From: Photobacterium leiognathi
GTDB lineage: Bacteria > Pseudomonadota > Gammaproteobacteria > Enterobacterales > Vibrionaceae
Direction of reading: 5' to 3'
NCBI RefSeq assembly: GCF_030685535.1
Contig: NZ_CP131601.1
Coordinates: forward strand, 2,976,001 to 3,040,000
Length of the DNA: 64,000 nucleotides
The stretch's first letter is position 1; each line of letters begins with the position of its first letter. The notes under the pieces are model-generated. The model was not told where the DNA came from. It saw only the letters and a list, made by a program, of their open reading frames with translations, and searched no databases. This document shows positions 60,035 to 64,000 of this stretch, in pieces. The translations under genes and the position numbers were made by a program.

Positions 60035-60331
60035 ATGTTCGAACAAAATCTGACTTCCGAAGCGTTAACAGTAACAACTGTAACTTCACAAGACCAAATC
60101 ACACAGAAACCTCTACGTGATTCAGTGAAGGCATCCCTTAAAAACTACCTTGCTCAATTAAATGGTCAGGAAGTCGACGATCTGTACGAGCTTGTGCTTG
60201 CAGAAGTTGAACAACCACTACTAGATACAATCATGCAGTACACTCGCGGTAACCAAACTCGCGCAGCAACCATGATGGGTATCAACCGTGGTACGCTACG
60301 TAAGAAGCTAAAGAAATATGGCATGAACTAA
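60035..60331 (+). CDS. fis: Nucleoid protein Fis
   Basis: A 98-residue DNA-bending protein that activates stable-RNA promoters and organises the chromosome. The C-terminal helix-turn-helix ([20 protein letters not shown]) is complete and nearly the same as in E. coli. The N-terminal beta-hairpin arm is at residues 10-26. Second gene of dusB-fis, followed by a strong terminator. It probably acts on the tRNA array promoter in this window, but that is inference. Confidence 0.98.
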   Translation: MFEQNLTSEALTVTTVTSQDQITQKPLRDSVKASLKNYLAQLNGQEVDDLYELVLAEVEQPLLDTIMQYTRGNQTRAATMMGINRGTLRKKLKKYGMN

Positions 60332-60355
60332 GACTTTACCGTCTTTGTTTGTGAT

Positions 60356-60393
60356 AAAAAAGCCATCCCTGTTTATGCAGGCATGGCTTTTTT
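60356..60393 (+). terminator. Terminator of dusB-fis
   Basis: AAAAAAGCCAT ... ATGGCTTTTTT, with an inner CCTG/CAGG stem; strong T run. Confidence 0.92.
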
Positions 60394-60414
60394 ATTATCT
60401 TAACGTTAGGTGTT

Positions 60415-62052
60415 TTAATGCAGTTTAAAGCGCTGAATCGTTACCATCAGATCTTCTGAGATTTGATTTAGTTCCTCGCTTGATGATGATAACTGGCTCG
60501 ACTCTGAAGAGAGCGATATCGAGCTGTCGTTCAAGCTCGCGACATTTTGATTAATGCAATTTACAGTTAATGACTGTTGCTCTGTCGCCGCTGAGATCTG
60601 CTCGTTCATTCCCTGAATGGCATGGACCTCTTCCACAATCATATTCAATGCTTCACCAGCAGATGCCGAAATTGTTGAGGCATTTTGCGCTTTCTCTGCC
60701 CCTTTATTCATCACACCTACTGCTTTCTCTGCCCCTTCTTGCAGCTTTTCAATAATGGTTTGGATTTCAACAGTAGACTCCTGTGTACGCTGTGACAGCG
60801 TTCTTACCTCATCAGCAACCACAGCAAAGCCTCTACCTGCTTCGCCAGCACGGGCTGCTTCTATGGCAGCATTTAACGCTAATAAATTGGTTTGTTCGGC
60901 AATGCCGCGGATAACCTCTAGTACGGTATCAACATTACGACTATCTGTGGCTAATTGAGTAATCACCTTACTGGCTTCACCAATATCTAGCGCCAGCAAT
61001 TGTGACTCTTCAATATTGCGCTGGATAATCGCTTTACTAGCTTCGGTTTGTTTTGCCGCTTCAACACTAAAGTCACTGGCATCTACCGTTCTTCCTGCGA
61101 TTTCTTCAACCGCAGTAAGCATTTCACTCATTGAGCCCACCAGCTGATCGGTATCTTCTTTTTGCTGATTGAGATTGGAATCAACCGACAACACAGATTG
61201 GGAAAGGCAACGGGAAGATTGAGTAAGCTGAGAACCAGCATCACTGATGCTATGCATAATGGTCTGTATAGAGCTAACAAAGCGGTTAAAGTGTTTAGCT
61301 AACGCGATTAATTCTGGGCTACCTTCTTCTTTTAAGCGTTGGGTTAAATCACCTTCTCCCACAGAAAGATCACGCATCGCAGCTACGGTTTTGTTTATTG
61401 GCTGAGTAATACTGCGAATGAAGAACACCATAAACAGTGACAATATCACCAAGATCACGGCAACATTGATAAATGATAACCACTGGGTTTCTTGAATGTC
61501 TTTATTTAATGCTTTGATGTTAATCCCTGCGCCAATCATCCAGCCCCAAGGGTGAAAATAATCTGCATAACTGGTTTTTAGAATCAATTGATTGGGATCG
61601 GATGAAGACTTCCACATGTAATCAACAAAGCCGCCCCCTTGCTTACCGACGCTATAAAGCTCTTCCACAAAGCGTCGTCCATTGCCATCTTCTAATGAAA
61701 GAATGTCTGTTCCCATCATCTCATCAAAGCGTGTGGCAATTTGATAGCCTTCTCGGTTCCCCCCGAAAATATAATTACCACCGTCAAAGCGCATGGCATT
61801 GATTGCTGCTAATGCCTGCTTTTGCGCTTCTTCTTCGCTTAATGTGCCATTGGTACTAAGGGTGTGATAATGCTTAACCACGCCAACGGCACCTTCAACG
61901 ATCTGTTTAATACCGCGCTCATAATTGGCACGCATGTGTTGATTGGTCGAAGAAATATTTAAGACAGAAATGGTAATAAGACCAATGGCAAAAAGCAGCC
62001 AGATGATCCAAGCTTTAGCACTAATAGAAGCATGTGTGAGTGATAGATTCAT
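60415..62052 (-). CDS. Methyl-accepting chemotaxis protein with a single Cache domain
   Basis: A 545-residue chemoreceptor. Membrane helix 1 (about residues 12-32) and helix 2 (about 195-215) enclose a periplasmic single-Cache (sCache_2) domain with the typical [10 protein letters not shown] and WGWMIGAGI stretches. HAMP (about 216-270) and the signalling domain follow, with the highly conserved hairpin tip ([20 protein letters not shown], then [11 protein letters not shown]). sCache_2 receptors often sense small carboxylates or amines, but the ligand here is unknown. It lacks a CheR-binding pentapeptide at the C terminus (ends QRFKLH). Alone on its strand, convergent with fis. Confidence 0.95.
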   Translation of the reverse strand: MNLSLTHASISAKAWIIWLLFAIGLITISVLNISSTNQHMRANYERGIKQIVEGAVGVVKHYHTLSTNGTLSEEEAQKQALAAINAMRFDGGNYIFGGNREGYQIATRFDEMMGTDILSLEDGNGRRFVEELYSVGKQGGGFVDYMWKSSSDPNQLILKTSYADYFHPWGWMIGAGINIKALNKDIQETQWLSFINVAVILVILSLFMVFFIRSITQPINKTVAAMRDLSVGEGDLTQRLKEEGSPELIALAKHFNRFVSSIQTIMHSISDAGSQLTQSSRCLSQSVLSVDSNLNQQKEDTDQLVGSMSEMLTAVEEIAGRTVDASDFSVEAAKQTEASKAIIQRNIEESQLLALDIGEASKVITQLATDSRNVDTVLEVIRGIAEQTNLLALNAAIEAARAGEAGRGFAVVADEVRTLSQRTQESTVEIQTIIEKLQEGAEKAVGVMNKGAEKAQNASTISASAGEALNMIVEEVHAIQGMNEQISAATEQQSLTVNCINQNVASLNDSSISLSSESSQLSSSSEELNQISEDLMVTIQRFKLH

Positions 62053-62359
62053 AGAACCTCCCTATTCTACTTATGACGTTTAGTCGTGAAATACTTTCTC
62101 TATAACGCACAAGATCAATTAGGTTCTAAACAGCTTAAATCAACACGTTAGGTGTGATTAACTAGATATCAACCTTGCTAAATAGCTTTACTATAATGCT
62201 TTCTCATTAGATAAATGTTTAAATTTGAATATATGCGCAACGTGTCATAAATATAGGTAACTGATATAACACTCAATCTCTTAAAATAAGCACGCAATAG
62301 ACACAAAAAAGCTCCGCCGTCGCGAAGCTTTCTTATTATTATCAACCATAGATAGATAT
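62053..62359. other. Gap between malY and the chemoreceptor gene
   Basis: 307 bases that hold the malY terminator and, at the left, the presumed receptor promoter. AT rich; I see no other feature. Confidence 0.5.
62305..62332 (-). terminator. Terminator of malY
   Basis: On the minus strand AAAGCTTCGC-GACG-GCGGAGCTTT (one U-G pair) followed by TTTGTG. Confidence 0.8.
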
Positions 62360-63535
62360 TTATTTTGTCACGTCATGCAACGCGCTGATCAGTGCTTGTA
62401 AGCCCGTTTCAACTTTACTTCGCGGACATCCGACATTCAGTCGTACATAGCCTTGTCCTTCTTTGCCATAGGTATCACCACGCATGATTGCCACTTTGTA
62501 ATGACGAATTAAACGTTGCTGTAACGCATCCATATCGACATTCAGTGGCGTTAAATCAATCCATGCTAAATACGTCCCTTCTGGCACTTGATAATTAAGC
62601 TCAGGAAACGCCTGATTAAGCAGCTCTGCCACATAACATAGGTTTGCTTGCAGGTAGTCTTTTAAACTATCTAGCCACGCTTCACCTTGGTTATAAGCGG
62701 CAATATGCCCAATTATCCCAAGGATCGAAGGTGACGATAGACCATGAGCGGCTTTTAATTGCGTCAGGTAACGATCACGCACCTCTGCATTAGCGATAAA
62801 CGCATACGCTCCTGTTAACGCTGGGATATTAAATGATTTTGAGCCCGATGAGACTAACGCCCAGTTATCATCAATCGCGACTTCAGACCATGGAATGTAA
62901 TCGTTAAATGCCATATCCATGTGGATATCATCGGAGATCACTTTCACATGATGCTGCTGACAGATCTGCGCCATACGCTTGAGCTCATCGCGGGTCCATA
63001 CTCGCCCTGTTGGGTTTTGGGGGCTACACAACAGCAAAACCTTACATTCAGCTTTAGCCGCTTGTACTTCGAACTGTGCCCAGTCAATTTCATAACTGCC
63101 ACCCGCCGTTTTTAATAATGGGCTGGTTAGCATTAAAAGATCATTGGCCGCTAGCATATTACCAAACGCATCATAGGCGGGAGTGTGAATAAGCACACCT
63201 TCACCTTGCTTGGTCCACTGCATCACTAATTGAGAAATGATGTAAATCACTGAGGGGCCATAGACAATATGATCGGGATTGATTTGGCTATGATAACGAC
63301 GAGCAAACCAGCCTGTGATCGCTGATTTAAAATCATCATGGTTCCATCGGCTATAACCAAACACTCCATGCGCTAAGCGCTCAGATAACGCTTGTTCAAT
63401 ACAGGGAGCAACGGCGAAATCCATATCAGAAATGGTAAACGGCAATAAATCAGCTTCACCAAAGCGATCTTCAACATAATCCCACTGCGTGCAGTAGCTA
63501 CCATAACGGTTTACTGGGGTCGAAAAATCAAACAT
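62360..63535 (-). CDS. malY: MalY/PatB-type aminotransferase (cystathionine beta-lyase)
   Basis: A 391-residue fold-type I PLP enzyme. The PLP lysine is in SSGSKSFNIPALTGAY. Residues YSRWNH near 80 and LLLCSPQNPTGRVW near 168 are typical. E. coli MalY has beta C-S lyase activity and also represses MalT; the neighbour here is malX, as in the E. coli malXY operon. A ribosome site GAGGG precedes the ATG. malI, the local repressor, is not in the window. Confidence 0.92.
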   Translation of the reverse strand: MFDFSTPVNRYGSYCTQWDYVEDRFGEADLLPFTISDMDFAVAPCIEQALSERLAHGVFGYSRWNHDDFKSAITGWFARRYHSQINPDHIVYGPSVIYIISQLVMQWTKQGEGVLIHTPAYDAFGNMLAANDLLMLTSPLLKTAGGSYEIDWAQFEVQAAKAECKVLLLCSPQNPTGRVWTRDELKRMAQICQQHHVKVISDDIHMDMAFNDYIPWSEVAIDDNWALVSSGSKSFNIPALTGAYAFIANAEVRDRYLTQLKAAHGLSSPSILGIIGHIAAYNQGEAWLDSLKDYLQANLCYVAELLNQAFPELNYQVPEGTYLAWIDLTPLNVDMDALQQRLIRHYKVAIMRGDTYGKEGQGYVRLNVGCPRSKVETGLQALISALHDVTK

Positions 63536-63581
63536 AACACCCTCGAATACAAGTCAAAATACAGAGAATTAAAAACAACAA

Positions 63582-63602
63582 AGCGGAGCACAAGGCTCCG
63601 CT
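63582..63602 (-). terminator. Hairpin between malX and malY
   Basis: On the minus strand AGCGGAGC-CTTGT-GCTCCGCT followed by TTGTTGTTTTTAA. It may lower malY expression relative to malX. Confidence 0.65.
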
Positions 63603-63608
63603 ATTTGA

Positions 63609-64000
63609 TTATGCCGAGGCTGGCATTAAGCCTTGGATTTCATTTTTCACCATGTGAACCTGAGGTCCAATCACCACTTGCAGGTTATGTTCATCTAACT
63701 TCACCACACCAAGTGCACCATTCGCTTTTAGTACCGCATCGTTAACCAAACTCATGTCATTGACCGATAGACGTAAACGAGTAATACAGTTATCAAGTGA
63801 GGTGATATTCGCAGCACCACCTAGCGCTTTAAGAATAATGTCACCTTTGTAGCCTGTGGTTTTCTCAACATCTTCAGCGAACGCTAATTCATCTTTCACT
63901 TCAGCCACTTCACGACCCGGTGTTTTAAGGTTGAAGCGCGTGATAGCAAAGCGGAACACGCTGTAGTACATCACAAACCATACTGCTGCAACGACAGGCA
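63609..64000 (-). CDS. malX: PTS maltose/glucose-type EIIBC component MalX, C-terminal part (cut by window edge)
   Basis: About 130 codons of the 3' end. The end of the membrane IIC domain (VVAAVWFVMYYSVFRFAITRFN) is followed by a linker and the full EIIB domain, with the phosphorylated cysteine in LDNCITRLRL. It phosphorylates an incoming sugar during uptake. The reading frame stays open to the window edge. Directly upstream of malY in the malXY order. Confidence 0.93.
   Translation of the reverse strand, partial: PVVAAVWFVMYYSVFRFAITRFNLKTPGREVAEVKDELAFAEDVEKTTGYKGDIILKALGGAANITSLDNCITRLRLSVNDMSLVNDAVLKANGALGVVKLDEHNLQVVIGPQVHMVKNEIQGLMPASA

Noticed and set aside
63609..64000. malX as a truncated pseudogene
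   Set aside because: The frame is open to the window edge and the EIIB domain is intact; the gene is simply cut by the window.

Overview
The window reads as a chromosomal segment of a marine Vibrionaceae bacterium, most likely a Photobacterium species. The species call is inference, based on Vibrio-type gene neighbourhoods (acs with a CrbS/CrbR-type two-component pair, aroQ-accB-accC), a very large tRNA array, a Vibrionaceae-type intergenic inverted repeat near 48 kb, and long AT-rich intergenic stretches. Most of the left two thirds keeps the gene order of the E. coli 94-95 min region.

Layout. 1-11.5 kb (minus strand): purA (cut by the window edge), yjeT, hflC, hflK, hflX, hfq, miaA, mutL, amiB, tsaE, nnr. 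11.6-12.8 kb: queG (plus). 12.8-13.1 kb: a gene-free stretch with five DnaA-box-like sites, in the position that datA holds in E. coli. 13.5-15.4 kb: a minus-strand array of 17 tRNA genes, six initiator tRNA-fMet alternating with tRNA-Gly(GCC) and then five more tRNA-Gly(GCC), behind one strong promoter. 15.6-19.3 kb: orn, rsgA, psd and a periplasmic alpha-carbonic anhydrase. 19.6-26.2 kb: epmA, frdABCD, efp and epmB, which bring together EF-P, its lysylation enzymes and anaerobic fumarate respiration. 26.6-28.4 kb: rimK and an unrecognised 149-residue protein, set among AT-rich DNA that carries a dispersed repeat beginning GTACAGCTTT.

29.4-32.1 kb: a full group II intron (minus strand) with domain V, a reverse transcriptase/maturase/HNH protein and, unusually, a second small cysteine-rich ORF between that protein and domain V. 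It lies in the long, highly structured region downstream of groEL. 33.1-40.6 kb: groEL, groES, a MATE transporter, fxsA, aspA and dcuA. 40.7 kb: a membrane-anchored thioredoxin that looks like only the gamma domain of DsbD. 41.4-51.6 kb: an acetate-use module with a CrbR-like regulator, a two-subunit Na+/solute symporter, a giant CrbS-like transporter/sensor-kinase fusion, an MFS transporter and acs.

52.0-60.3 kb: aroQ, accB, accC, yhdT, panF, prmA, dusB and fis, interrupted between accC and yhdT by a complete IS50(Tn5)-like insertion sequence. This element landed in the loop of the accBC terminator hairpin and carries its own terminator just inside its left end. 60.4-64 kb: a Cache-domain chemoreceptor, malY and the 3' part of malX.

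The most interesting signals are the datA-like site, the initiator-tRNA amplification, the two-ORF group II intron, the IS50-like insertion into a terminator, the GTACAGCTTT repeats and the covarying hairpins downstream of groEL.
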